This document shows positions 35,140-45,871 of a stretch of 64,000 nt of DNA, one piece after another. Both the position numbers and the translations under genes were made by a program. The DNA comes from Beroe forskalii (Eukaryota > Ctenophora > Nuda > Beroida > Beroidae): positions 620,001 to 684,000 of the forward strand of contig WFMF01000018.1 in NCBI GenBank assembly GCA_011033025.1, read 5' to 3'. A model generated the notes under the pieces. The model saw only the letters and a list, made by a program, of their open reading frames with translations, was not told the DNA's origin and did not search any database. Every line of letters begins with the position of its first letter. Positions within the stretch are counted from its first letter, which is position 1.

Positions 35140-35400
35140 ATTTCCTTCCCAAAACCAAAATGGATTTGGTTGTGTTGGACGCGGCGTTTTTGGTGAAAAT
35201 CAATGATATGAGAAAAACGCGACGGTTTAAACTGCCACAACTTTACTTCGAAGTGCTGTTTGTTGCTCCAAAGCAAGTGCTGGGCACTTCAGAGTAACGT
35301 TGTGGCTGTTTAAACCGTCGCGTTTTTCTCATATCATTGATTTTCACCAAAAACGCCGCGTCCAACACAACCAAATCCATTTTGGTTTTGGGAAGGAAAT
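35140..35400. repeat. Foldback hairpin, diverged member
   Basis: Ends ATTTCCTTCCCAAAACC and complement. The stem body (ATATGAGAAAAACGCGACGG and so on) is related to 4965-5229 but clearly diverged, with both arms changed in step. Confidence 0.8.
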
Positions 35401-36268
35401 AGATATACATATCAAGAGAGGATAAAAAACAACGAAAAGTGTGTCTTGTTTATGATGTCATATCTCAAAAACTATAAAAGATACGCGCTTCATTGACCCA
35501 GCATTTGAAAGAAGAAAGATTGGACTTTTAAAAATTGATGTCAAAAATTATCTGATGATGTCGCATTGATGTCATAATGACGTCACAAAATCGAAAATCT
35601 CAAATTTCAAATTCTAAAAAATAGGCGTTTTTAAACGCAATTTTTCGGTATAAAGCTTTCGAGATAGAGAAAAATGCATGACATAATGCGGAAAGGAAAT
35701 TTAATGTACTTTCTGAAAATGGGGTCGAAAAGTTTCCAGCTCCGCAGAATAGTGGAGATATTTGCGATTGTCTGAATCATTTTGACGTAAAAAAAGTCGC
35801 AAAAAATAGCCAAAACGGTAAGTTTAGTGGGGTAAACTGGTAAAGACTGGGGTATCCCAGGACTCACTACATGATGTCGGTCATAGTGTCCGATGCGCGA
35901 TAGAATAGGTTTCAAGTCGTATCTTCAACATGATGACGCACTTATGACGTCATCAGTAGAACGCGGTAAGGCATTTTTACACACAAATACAACTAAATAT
36001 AACTTGATACAAAGTCGATGAGTACGGCACATCAAGCCCGACTGTTTTAAAGATGGAAAGGAAGACCTCAAGAATGTAGCCGAAAATGTCTGATTAAGTA
36101 GATGGTGATGACGTCATAGTGACGTCACGGAATCAGAAATATATAAAAATTTGGCTTGGAATAGACGTTTTAAACCCTACCTTTTGATCCTGTTCCCATT
36201 CTTTCTTACAGTGATCCTTAGAATTTTAGAAACTTGGATTCGACACTGAAAAACGAATGATATTTTTT

Positions 36269-36543
36269 CTAAAACCAAAAAGGATTTGGTTGTGATGGTC
36301 CGCGGCGGTTTTGAAGCGTTCTTTATTGAACCCCGTGATATGAGAAAGAACGCGACGGCTAAAACTGCCGCAACGTCACTTTTTTGAACCATCAAAGCAT
36401 CAAGCGTCAGTGATGCTTCAAGTTCAAAAAGCGACGTTGTGGCAGTTTTAGCCGTCGCGTTCTTTCTCATATCACGGGGTTTTCAATAAATAACGCTTCA
36501 AAACCGCCGCGGACCATCACAACCAAATCCTTTTTGGTTTTAG
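36269..36543. repeat. Foldback hairpin, close relative of copy 1
   Basis: CTAAAACCAAAAAGGATTTG and complement at the ends. The arms match 4965-5229 closely, including GTCCGCGGCGG and ATATGAGAAAGAACGCGACG. The 97-codon minus-strand frame here is an inverted-repeat artefact. Confidence 0.85.
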
Positions 36544-36545
36544 AA

Positions 36546-37232
36546 AATTAATAATAATTGATAAAATTTTACATTTGAAATTGAATCCTATTTTCTAAAA
36601 TTACGATTACGAGCAAGATTCATGAAAATGAAGAATTAAATGAGATAATTATTAATCTAGCTGCTTGGGATTCTAGCTTTTCTAATAGTAATATTAATAA
36701 CTTTCACTGGGATTGAGAAGCTTCAGTGAGAAACTGAAAATAAAGTCTCTCTAACAAATAAACTCTTCAGGCTTTTCAATTTATTATGGGAGCCAAGCAA
36801 GCCTCGATAAGAACGTTTCAAATGTCAAGAATAACAAAATAGCAGGCCCCGTACCAATACTAGATCATTGCAGCATTTCACATTGAAGATATTCTGATCT
36901 TTGCAAATCATAAAGAATCACTAAAAATTGGCATCAAGTCAATTTTGCTAATAGTAATACTAGATCATGTACTTGTAGACGTTCCAACATATAATAATAT
37001 GATATTGATAGAAAAAGTATAAATAAAAGGCGAAATCATCCCTTGAAAGCGTCTCGTAGTAACTGTTCTCATAAAAATGAAAATAATGTGTGAGTGAGAC
37101 CTTGCACGAATTGTTATTAATACTTTAATATTGCTTTCAGTTCCAAATAAATTTTCACTTTAAAAACGGCTCAATTCGTAATTCTGAAACAGCAGCGCAA
37201 TTTGCGCCCCCTGTGTTCCTGAGTGTGCGGAA
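36546..37232. other. AT-rich stretch downstream of a minus-strand terminal exon
   Basis: No supported gene. It would contain the 3' UTR of the transcript ending at 37233. Confidence 0.4.
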
Positions 37233-37342
37233 TTAAGGAGCGTCCAAGATGTCTCTTTCACCCTCTCCAGCCTCGAAATCGAACTCCAGTTCGTCCCACG
37301 GACATCCCTCCTCCTTGGTGATCTCTTTGATCTCGTCAATAG
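37233..37342 (-). CDS. Putative terminal exon of a minus-strand gene (acidic C-terminus)
   Basis: A strong acceptor (TTTTCTTGTTGCAG) is followed by a frame reading IDEIKEITKEEGCPWDEL, then DFEAGEGERDILDAP and TAA. The composition looks like real protein. The exon starts with two bases of a split codon, while the nearest upstream exon (ending 37561) closes in phase 0. So either a small exon between them is unseen, a weaker acceptor inside the exon (GACGAG|ATC) is used, or it belongs to another transcript. No family recognised. Confidence 0.4.
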
Positions 37343-37560
37343 CTGCAACAAGAAAACTCGTTAGTCGCTATGGAATTAAATTCGAAAATGTATTTCTGCA
37401 GATCCCTTGATATAAGATTAATATTTAATAATTTAATTAGAAGAGCTATCAAAGTCTGAATTTGAACAAGAAACCAGTGCATTGATATTTTTATCTAATT
37501 ACTCTACTAAAAAGTTGAAATAACACCGAGTAAACTATATTGCAAATCAATGAAACTCAC

Positions 37561-38746
37561 GGCAAAGGTCGAGGCTTCTCCAGGAGCTAATAGAGTAATA
37601 GGCCGGCCCTGTAATTCACAGGCCGTGGCGTACGCAGACAGGGAGTTACAGAGCGGTAAGTTCTGGTCCCTTCTCCATTCTGACCTAAGGGAGAGGGGTA
37701 TGTTTGTAATGCTCATCTCTTGTAGTTGTAGTAGGGAGGGGGTTGTAATGCCAATCCCTTCAAGTAGGGAGGTAGGAATATCATTAAGAAAAAAAGGGTA
37801 AGACTAAGAGGTACATAAAGAGAATTACAGTATTCTTATCCGCTCCTAAAGGTCTAAAACAGATCTTCCTACTCAGAAGGCAGGCTTTTATACTTTTATA
37901 CCCATTATCCCAAAGACACGTAACATTGCCAAGAGAGTGAGGTTTAAACGAAATGACTGATACGAGAGAATTGTTATCAGAAGCTTTCGAAAATACTGTG
38001 ATTATCGTCGTCAGTGATGGATGGAGCGGTGTTTTAATACGACTATGTGTGATTGACTTTGAGTGTTGTCAATGGAAGGAGGGTGGCAGCTGTGACAGAA
38101 AACCCCAGCTTCTCACCCGCAGAAGTCTCGCTTGCAGTTCTCATAGTACGTGCTAGCAGCGACAGTGTCGTGATCACATGTGGTGAAGGGCACGTTATAG
38201 AGGTGTCGGGAGCAGGTCACTTCCGCCTCCCTTGCCCGTTCAGGATGGGCGTCACACGGGTCAACAGGGTCCAGGGGAACGTTAGGGCAACCCACCCACC
38301 AGTTAGGTAGAGACCTGGGGAAAGAGGAACGTTAGGGCAACCCACCCACCAGTTCGGTAGAGACCTGGAAGAGGGGTGAAATCTTAGAAATAGGTGTACC
38401 TAGAACAGAATGAGATTAGGGTGATGTCAATCGAAATCCTTTATTCATCACAACAGCTAATGGCACTGGCAGAAATGCGAAAATCTACTGTAGCACAGGA
38501 AAACAGCGAATTAAAGCCATTAAGGATCCAATTTATCTCATTAAAATGACGTCACCTTCCAAGAACTTACCAGGAGTTTCCGAACTCATTCTCATTGTCC
38601 GTGTAGTCTGTGGGTCCGCTTCTCATGTAGAAATCATCGTCTGGGTTCTTATTGTATGTTCCACACAGCCCACAGGTCCTATCCACCGGGAAGTCCCTGG
38701 GCAGCTGAATGTTCACCATCTGGAGACCATCCCACTGAACCACAAT
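37561..38746 (-). CDS. VWD-C8 domain protein, three internal exons
   Basis: Exons 38571-38746, 38117-38314 and 37561-37684 join cleanly (W from TG|G, then G from GG|G). The first exon is the second half of a von Willebrand factor D domain: VVQWDGLQMVNIQL, then RTCGLCGTYNKNPDDDF with the hallmark GLCGxYN, and FGNSW. The next two form a C8 domain: VTCSRHLYNVPFTTCDH, YYENCKRDFCG, then LCNSLSAYATACE, with the usual spacing C...C...Y...C...D.C...C..L..YA..C. VWD-C8 modules build secreted or matrix proteins such as mucins, zonadhesin and vitellogenin-like proteins. The N-terminal half of the VWD and the TIL domain normally following C8 are not seen, so this is a partial gene. The plus-strand frames over it are shadows. 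Confidence 0.8.
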
Positions 38747-38751
38747 CTGAA

Positions 38752-38880
38752 AGGGAGTGGGGTGAGGGGGAGAGTGGGAGTGAGATGACTGAGAGGGGGA
38801 GTGGGGAGAGGGACAGTGGGTTGAGGGGGAGTGGGGTGAGGGGAGTGGGGAGAGGTGGGGTACGGGATGAGGGGAAATGG
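38752..38880. repeat. G-rich degenerate tandem repeat in the VWD intron
   Basis: Runs of GGGGAGTGGGGTGAGGGG-type words on the plus strand, C-rich on the transcribed sense. Degenerate 8-14-bp periodicity. Confidence 0.7.
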
Positions 38881-39015
38881 GCTGCACGACAACTGCTCCC
38901 CTAGAATAGGTCACGTGACATGTCACATGGCCTGAAAATGTGTCACATGACCTAAAATATCACGTGGTGTGTCACGTGTTTACTAAAGTGTCACTAATTG
39001 GACGTGAATCATGGG
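38881..39015. repeat. CACGTG-bearing repeat, copy 1
   Basis: GCACGACAACTGCTCCCCTA through GGACGTGAATCATGGGC is repeated in the same orientation at about 40688-40802. Copy 1 has an extra ~25 bp (GTGTCACATGACCTAAAATA) and three CACGTG sites. Confidence 0.85.
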
Positions 39016-40604
39016 CGACAACTGCTCCCCTTGTTATCAAAACATTTATGGGCAAGAAGGTCCAACCATTTTCAATGAAAATTGAAATATGGATGAATCT
39101 GTTTTAGGTACCTATGTACAATTGAAAGTTAAGATTAATGCAGTACCTATACGATTGTAAACCAATCAAATTTTGATTATCTTCGGGCGTCATAAAAATC
39201 ATTTCATGTTTTATAAATGCTTCTCATGCTTGGTGTGCATGGTCAATAACGTCTAATGATCTCCAGCTCACAACTTTCTGGTTCCCCTTTACACACAACC
39301 GTTAAAGGAGAGCTCTCCCTTCGTCATTGGAATCGGAGAAGGGCTAATTGCCTTTACACGAATGGATACGAGAATCTGATACATGCGTAGGTACTCATTG
39401 ACCTGAGGTGACTATCGGATTGGAAACAAGACCGGTATTTTGCCGATGAATTCCAATCAGACTCGGCCAAACTAGTTCATGCCGATACTTTGTTATTAAT
39501 TTTGGTGTAATGAGGATTAATGAGTCAATATTCATCACTAAATGGAAATACCTAATATCTTTCCTTTTTTTCTGTACTTATTTCATTTGAATTTTGGTGA
39601 TTATTGAATATTGAAGAAATTACGTGATTGTACCGCGTTTTCTCGGACAAAAACGCGGATGAAAACGTACACGGAAAACAGATTACGATGTTCCTGTTCA
39701 AAAATACGCGCATGATTTTATCCGAGAAATCGTCCGAGAAAACGCGCGGGGGTTTTTGAAATTTCTCGTTGACCAAAAAACGTCCGCGTTTCTCGGACGA
39801 TTTTCTGATAGAGGATGCTACTATGTATTCGAAATATACCTATAGTAAAACTAATTATGACTTCAAGATATCATCTCACATTCGTGTATAGGGTAGTGTA
39901 CCTATATTGTATAGTGCAGGTACCTACTATTGAAATGAGTGTCGTAGCCAGATAGTGCATTGCAGTGTACCTACCTACTTACCTAATATAGTTCACAACT
40001 TTGAAGCTACTCATGCACTGCTTACCTCGAGGAAAATAGGTTGCATCTCGTTAATGACAGTAGGTAATGAGAAACATAGTGTTGGATTTTTGGTCAACAT
40101 TTCGCCTGCCCAGAAATTACAGGTTTTCTGCCACTCCGATTGATTGAATCTAATGTACCTTACCAAGGCCCACCGACTACCGCTGTTCTCCTTACAGTGC
40201 TAATTACCCGAAACATTATCCGTATTTTCAATGATGTAACAAATAAAGCCAACTTAATTTAATGGCCCGTAACCTTTTCAAATTGATGCTGCTGCACTAT
40301 CTATGTCTAGTATCAGCTACTCACTGATTGAGGAATAAATAAATGCAATTTTCAGCGACTTTTCCTTCGTTCGGTTTGTTCTTCTGCGTTTTATCGTCGC
40401 AAAGTTTCAGTTGAGGCTAAAAACAACCTCTACGCATTAATTTAGTAATCCCCTCCGTTATGCCGCTGAAAAACACCTCAAGTATCAGACTAATTATAGA
40501 ATTATCACGGACATTTTCCTAGGATATGTCAAGTTCTCTACCTAATCCATTGACTAATGAGTTGACTAATGAGTTGGTTCTGATATTTCAATAAACTCCT
40601 CCAT
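39016..40604. other. No supported gene
   Basis: Short inverted words (GGAGAGCTCTCC near 39310; CGCGTTTTCTCGGACA and complement near 39635-39800). Nothing assignable. Confidence 0.4.
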
Positions 40605-40802
40605 TTTGCCACGTGATATATCACGTGATAATGTGTACCACGTGACCATGTCACGTGGTATGTCACATGATCAGTAGGGGAGCAGCTGCACGACAACTGC
40701 TCCCCCTAGAATAGGTCACGTGACATGTCACATGGCCTGAAAATGTCACGTGGTGTGTCACGTGTTTACTAAAGTGTCACTAATTGGACGTGAATCATGG
40801 GC
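40605..40802. promoter_or_regulatory. Cluster of seven CACGTG palindromes
   Basis: CACGTG occurs about seven times within ~160 bp (CCACGTGATA, TCACGTGATA, CCACGTGACC, TCACGTGGTA, then three in the repeat shared with 38.9 kb). CACGTG is the class-B E-box bound by MITF/TFE, USF and Myc-Max proteins. Binding is inferred; the cluster may simply be a repeat. Confidence 0.5.
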
Positions 40803-41752
40803 TCATCTCACAAAAAAAGGGGGACACCCTATTGTTGTCGGTCAGCGAGTTTCTCCTTCCTCCTTTGTCTACTTCGCGGTGCCGATTCACACATACCACT
40901 GCAGGAGTGTAATTCTGTTTCGGTCGGTATCTCGTGAGTTTTTTCTATTTTTACTACTTTATACGGTATACCCGTAAACTTTTGGTTCTGCGTTGCTTGT
41001 TTTCCTTGTTATTCATTAGTTTGTTGTCTTAAAGTTGTTACGAAACTGGCTATTAAATGCATTTGTGGCTATTAAATGCATTTATAAATTAATCATGTTA
41101 TAGATGTACCTACTTATGATCATAGGCGATCAGAAATACTTTCAATAATGCCTTTAAAAATAACATAATAGGTAAAATTAATCAAAAAACCAAAAAAATA
41201 TATCGGTTGGATCCTCCACGTCTTTCTAATTCTTTGTATACATAAGATATGTACTTTTGAATAAATCTATTGCATTAAATAACTAACATTAGGTTTTAAA
41301 CAGTAGATTTTGCTTGCATTTGTTCAATTTTTAGGGATTATTTTGTTGACTATAGATTAAATGCATCTATAGACAACATTTTATACTCTTGTGGTCATTT
41401 TATTCATGTTTTGATCCATTTCATTTATATAGAACACAAATTACGGCCGCAAAAAATTATTTTTGACTAAAAATTGCAAAATTTAGGGTCAAATGAGCCT
41501 ACTTAGGGTCAAATGATGCGATCATATGACCCTAAAAAGGCACAGATCATTTGACCCTAGCATTTTGAAAGGGGCCTTTTTCATGGGGTCAAATGATCAT
41601 ATCATTATTGGCCATTCTGAACTTTAAAATGATACTAGAGGTATCCGAGAATGAGGTAAAATCTATTTAGATGGAGTTTCAATGGAAAACAGAGCCATAT
41701 ATTGACTTACGACGAAGTCATTCCAAATTACATAAACTAGGATCATTTGCCC
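40803..41752. other. No gene; GGGTCAAATGA repeats
   Basis: GGGTCAAATGA occurs directly at about 41486, 41506 and 41585 and inverted (TCATATGACCCT, TCATTTGACCCT) at about 41523 and 41548. The rest is AT-rich with nothing recognised. Confidence 0.5.
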
Positions 41753-42617
41753 CATGTCTCCCCTACCACTACTGATACACGTGGTACGTCCATTGTTATA
41801 CTGCGCGTTGTCAATGGCATTTTCTTCACATCTGATTTGTTGTTTCCGAGCAGAATTGAGACAAATTGCGCGCAAGAAAAGTAGGAATATTGAAGCTTAA
41901 ATTCTCGTAAATCAAGGCGGAATGTTTTGATTTGTAGTGCCCATGATCAATTAATGTTTTCTGAAGCTGTTTTCTGAAGGTGTTTTCCTGAGCTCCTGGG
42001 CAAACATTGATATTATTCTGCAAGTTTGATTTCTTCCCTTGACTCTTTGTTTGGGCAGACTGGAGGTTCGCCGACTTGTCTTAGAGGACCACAATAGAGG
42101 ACCAGTAGAGGCTGCTGTCAAGTCCGCATCTGTCGGTAGGTTGCCATCGTAGAGGGATGAGTGAAGCAGGAGATCAAGGGCTGATCATGTCTCCCCTACC
42201 ACTACTGATACACGTGGTACGTCCATTGTTATACTGCGCGTTGTCAATGGCATTTTCTTCACATCTGATTTGTTGTTTCCGAGCAGAATTGAGACAAATT
42301 GCGCGCAAGAAAAGTAGGAATATTGAAGCTTAAATTCTCGTAAATCAAGGCGGAATGTTTTGATTTGTAGTGCCCATGATCAATTAATGTTTTCTGAAGC
42401 TGTTTTCTGAAGGTGTTTTCCTGAGCTCCTGGGCAAACATTGATATTATTCTGCAAGTTTGATTTCTTCCCTTGACTCTTTGTTTGGGCAGACTGGAGGT
42501 TCGCCGACTTGTCTTAGAGGACCACAATAGAGGACCAGTAGAGGCTGCTGTCAAGTCCGCATCTGTCGGTAGGTTGCCATCGTAGAGGGATGAGTGAAGC
42601 AGGAGATCAAGGGCTGA
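41753..42617. repeat. Exact 432-bp tandem duplication
   Basis: 41753-42184 and 42186-42617 appear identical base for base (offset 433). It includes the same 65-codon minus frame twice. Either very recent or an assembly artefact. Confidence 0.9.
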
Positions 42618-42872
42618 GTCCGAAGCGGCGGGGATGGAAGGAATAGAAGGGCTTGGTGGTGGAGGAGAGGAGCTGGGAAGTGGGGGGGGGAATGGGGCCG
42701 GAGGGGTTGAAGGCTTGCTGATATGGTGGACTGTTGCTGGAGGACGGAGTTGTTCTCTTCTGGGCCTCGACTGTGAGCTTCTTCGGCATCTTGGTTGTAG
42801 TTGTAGAACGAACTGATGAATTGAACGAATGATAATCTTTGATCTTTTGTGCTGCTTATATGTGAAAGTCAT
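42384..42872 (-). CDS. Pro/Ser-rich open frame of unknown function
   Basis: 162 codons: a basic N-terminus, a Pro/Ser-rich centre (PAPFPPPLPSSSPPPPSP) and a more ordinary tail (SALDLLLHSSLYDGNLPTDA). An alternative upstream frame starts at ATG 42787-42789 (MPKKLTVEAQKRTTP) and reaches the same C-run at about 42679-42687; a one-base slip there would join the two. The 3' part lies in the duplicated 432 bp. Could be the start of a retrotransposon ORF1, or chance. Confidence 0.25.
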   Translation of the reverse strand: MTFTYKQHKRSKIIIRSIHQFVLQLQPRCRRSSQSRPRREQLRPPATVHHISKPSTPPAPFPPPLPSSSPPPPSPSIPSIPAASDSALDLLLHSSLYDGNLPTDADLTAASTGPLLWSSKTSRRTSSLPKQRVKGRNQTCRIISMFAQELRKTPSENSFRKH

Positions 42873-43218
42873 CCCATTTCAATGACGATTTGACGAGGAC
42901 AAAAGTGAACATGAGTAAGGTTACGTGACCCATGACGACCTGATCAAGTCGATGTTGGTGTCACTCGAGAAGTCGAGAAACAAGACTGATCAGGTGCATG
43001 TGGGTGCAAGTTGAGAACCACGCCTTGAGGTAACATGCGACATCAGATCCGGTGACGATTGTCCGTTATTTGAATATTTGTTCAAGTTTGAACAAAAAAC
43101 ATAAAAACATAAAACAACTGATTTTGCACAGACGGCAGACCTGGTCACATAAATTCTACTTCAATTACCGTTCTCATTAACTTCAATAGCTCAATTTTGA
43201 TTTGTTTCATTTATCATT
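42873..43218. other. Sequence 5' of the retrotransposon ORF
   Basis: No coding continuity with the ORF that follows. Nothing recognised. Confidence 0.4.
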
Positions 43219-44529
43219 TTGAAAGAGTATGTGATGGACAAGGTGGCAAAGTGGGTGAAAGATGTGGAACTGTTGTCAGAGATCGGCAAAGATGACCCAC
43301 AAGCAGCTTACGCAGCATTTACCAAGGCCCTTTGTCACAGGTGGACTTTTGTTCAGAGGACAATACCAGGCATTTCAGAGCTCTTTGCTCCACTGGAAAA
43401 TGAATTACGACAGCACTTCCTGCCAGCAATCATCGGGCGAGAGATATCAGACCTAGAGAGAAACTTGTTCACATTGCCTGTGAGGCTAGGGGGGCTTGGA
43501 ATTTCGAATCCAGTTGAAGGGTCAGAATTCGAATTTCAGGCCTCTGAGAAAATCACAGGCAATTTGAGGGAGTTGATCATCAATCAGCAGCCAACCTTAG
43601 AGGGTTATCAGACGGAGTGTGTGGCTGAGGTGACTAGAGACTGCATGAAGGACAAGGAGGTCAGGCTGCTCAGGAAGCTTTCTGGCATTGTCTCTGAGTC
43701 TTCGGATGAAAGGCTGAAAAGGTCCATTTCCTTAGCCCAAGAAAAGGGTGCTGGGTCATGGCTAACAGTTCTCCCTATTGGTTCTTTTGGATGGGTCCTG
43801 AACAAGGAAGAGTTCCGGGATGCTCTTAGGCTCAGGTACGGGTGGCAGATTCCCAACATTCCGGCATTCTGTGTCTGTGGTAAGAAGAATTCGGTAGACC
43901 ACACCTTAATTTGTAAAAATGGTGGCTACTTAATCTTCCGACACAACAAAGTCCGTGATACAAATGCTGCGTTTCTGAGGGAAGTTTGTCATGACGTCAA
44001 GACTGAGCCAGAGTTGATTCCAATCGATTCCTGTCAGGCCATTCCTGGCAATACGGAAGAAAGGGCCCGTCTCGACATTTCTGCTCGAGGGCTTTGGGGA
44101 CCTTTCCAGAAGACGATGTTCGATGTCAGAATATTCCACCCTAATGCTGACTCCTACAAGGATCGTGATATCAAGTTAGTCTACACTCAACACGAAAACA
44201 TCAAGAAGAAGGAATACGAGCAACGAGTCATCCAGGTCGAGAAATGTAGCTTTGTACCTCTGGTTTACAGTACATCAGGTGGGATGGCCCCTCAGGCACA
44301 TGTATTCCATAAACGGTTGGCAGAACTCATTGCAGAGAAGACTAGAGAGGAATACAGAGATGTGATCAATATGATGCGAACGAAACTGTCTTTCGCATTG
44401 CTCAAAAGCGTGCTGGTGTCAGTGAGAGGATCTCGAGGCAAATCTCCTCTCAAGCGAGAAATTCCTATTTCTGATATTTCATTCAATCTCATTCCAGAAG
44501 GGATGAGAAGGGATTTTTCATTTTCATGA
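43219..44529 (+). CDS. 5'-truncated non-LTR retrotransposon ORF with restriction-like endonuclease
   Basis: 436 codons, no true ATG start (first codon TTG), so truncated on the 5' side. Residues 1-100 are the region after the RT palm (ALCHRWTFVQRTIPGISELF, LPVRLGGLGISNP). Residues about 218-232 form a zinc knuckle CxC-x7-H-x3-C (CVCGKKNSVDHTLIC), followed by FRHNKVRD. Residues about 280-345 carry a PD-(D/E)xK-type core: ARLDISARG, FDVRIFHPN, then KKKEYEQRV. That order matches the restriction-like endonuclease end of R2/NeSL-type elements, which nick the target before reverse transcription. Catalytic residues appear present, but the RT core is absent, so it cannot act alone. C-terminal residues resemble long 'uncharacterized' ORFs common in cnidarian and sponge genomes. 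Confidence 0.7.
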   Translation: MKEYVMDKVAKWVKDVELLSEIGKDDPQAAYAAFTKALCHRWTFVQRTIPGISELFAPLENELRQHFLPAIIGREISDLERNLFTLPVRLGGLGISNPVEGSEFEFQASEKITGNLRELIINQQPTLEGYQTECVAEVTRDCMKDKEVRLLRKLSGIVSESSDERLKRSISLAQEKGAGSWLTVLPIGSFGWVLNKEEFRDALRLRYGWQIPNIPAFCVCGKKNSVDHTLICKNGGYLIFRHNKVRDTNAAFLREVCHDVKTEPELIPIDSCQAIPGNTEERARLDISARGLWGPFQKTMFDVRIFHPNADSYKDRDIKLVYTQHENIKKKEYEQRVIQVEKCSFVPLVYSTSGGMAPQAHVFHKRLAELIAEKTREEYRDVINMMRTKLSFALLKSVLVSVRGSRGKSPLKREIPISDISFNLIPEGMRRDFSFS

Positions 44530-45871
44530 TTTTGTTTTTGGTGCGTGAACCTTTTATTCACCTCAAAGGATTCACATGTTTCTAATTTAGAAGTTATGTG
44601 TATTGTGTAATTGTACTAAAGAGACTAGTGAGGATCTGCTGAATGATAAATTACTTATTAGACAACTTTATCTCAAGGTTATGCCTCACTTTTGAACATT
44701 TAACCTTCTAAATACCAATTATACAAATGGATTTCGAGTTCTTGAAAAATATTCAAATTCTATTGCAAGAATGACTCATGAAGGGCATGCCCATTATATC
44801 TTTATTTCTGCCGTCAAAACATCGAAGGTAATTATGACCATGCATGGTGGGGTTAATAATAAGTTAATTTCAAAATTGTGACAAATTTAGAACCAGGAAC
44901 CTGCAATAATTTTTTGCGCATTTTTCGCACTTGCAGTAATGAATGGCGACATTTAAGGCATAAGATGTCACCGCATATCGATATCGCACAGTTATAGACC
45001 GAAATCAGATCATTATCAGGTATATTATAATGACCATGGTTAGGTTTACTTATTTCAAAATTGTGACAAATTTTGAGCCTGCAATAATTTCTATGTTCAG
45101 AATCACTTCAGACTAAGAGCGAAATTTTATTTTACCGATTTTTGTTCCAAGACTTTTATATAATACTAGCGTTTGCCGTTTGCCCGCGAAAATTCGCGGA
45201 AACAATCAGCCTGATACCTGTGGTTCATCTTGTATCCAGTAGCTACTTGCTTCATGACGTCATCTTTGATTAGATCATTGCTACCGCTTACCGAGGATTA
45301 AAGATATTTGCGGAAATGCAACTCACATTACCGTATACTGTGTAATTTGAGATCACCTATATATACAGACAGCATATATTAACATTAGTAAACACATGAT
45401 ATTTATTATGCGAATAACTAAAGAACGGATGGTCCAATTCAAATTTCCCTTTCATAGTAACCTTCCCCTTAATTGGTTGAAGAAATTGGTAGAAAAAATC
45501 AATGAAAAACATTAAATGTACTACCTAGATAGGCGTTACACACACACACACAGACACACAGACACACAGACGCACGAACACTTTGAAATTATTAATATAG
45601 ATAGATAAGTTTTGGGCATTTTGGAAGTGATTGAGATGATTTTTTAGAATTTTCAATTTTTTCATGTGATGCGCATTTTCCGCACGTGCAGTATAATAAA
45701 TGGCGCAATTATGCATTAGATGTCATCGCATATCGATATCTCACACTTACGGACCGAAATCAGATCATTATCAGGTATATTATGGCCATGGCGAGGTTTA
45801 TATTTTCAAAATTGTGACAAATTTTGAAATTCGTCACATTTTTGTCACAATTTTACCGGAAGCATGGACTC
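44530..45871 (+). mobile_element. 3' tail of the retrotransposon, second copy
   Basis: Homologous to 4218-9660 minus its insertions and ends TTACCGGAAGCATGGACTC. Contains two or three ~350-bp units ('ttcaaaattgtgacaaattt', 'tgatttcggtctat' complement). A secondary insertion of about 450 bp (about 45157-45606) begins TATAATACTAGCGTTTGCCG and ends in GATAGATA, with a (CACACAGA)n stretch at 45540-45572. Confidence 0.6.

Larger units (their letters stand above)
33474..36545 (+). mobile_element. Composite noncoding element, copy 2 (inverted to copy 1)
   Basis: Begins TCAGGGGGCTGGCAAGC after an A and ends at TTTTTGGTTTTAG, like the minus strand of copy 1. Longer because the body plus hairpin is duplicated: body 34.5-35.13 kb with hairpin 35140-35400, then body 35.4-36.26 kb with hairpin 36269-36543. 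TGACGTCA recurs at least seven times. A low-complexity T/A stretch lies at about 34240-34340. Confidence 0.55.

Noticed and set aside
36177-36470. 97-codon minus-strand protein
   Set aside because: Lies across a foldback hairpin; the frame is a by-product of the inverted repeat.
43219-44529. Complete retrotransposon ORF
   Set aside because: The first codon is TTG, there is no RT palm with YADD-type motif, and similarity starts mid-protein; it is 5'-truncated.
44292-44561. Minus-strand frames over the retrotransposon ORF
   Set aside because: Shadows of the intact plus-strand endonuclease frame.
45540-45572. Functional significance of (CACACAGA)n
   Set aside because: Ordinary microsatellite inside a secondary insertion.
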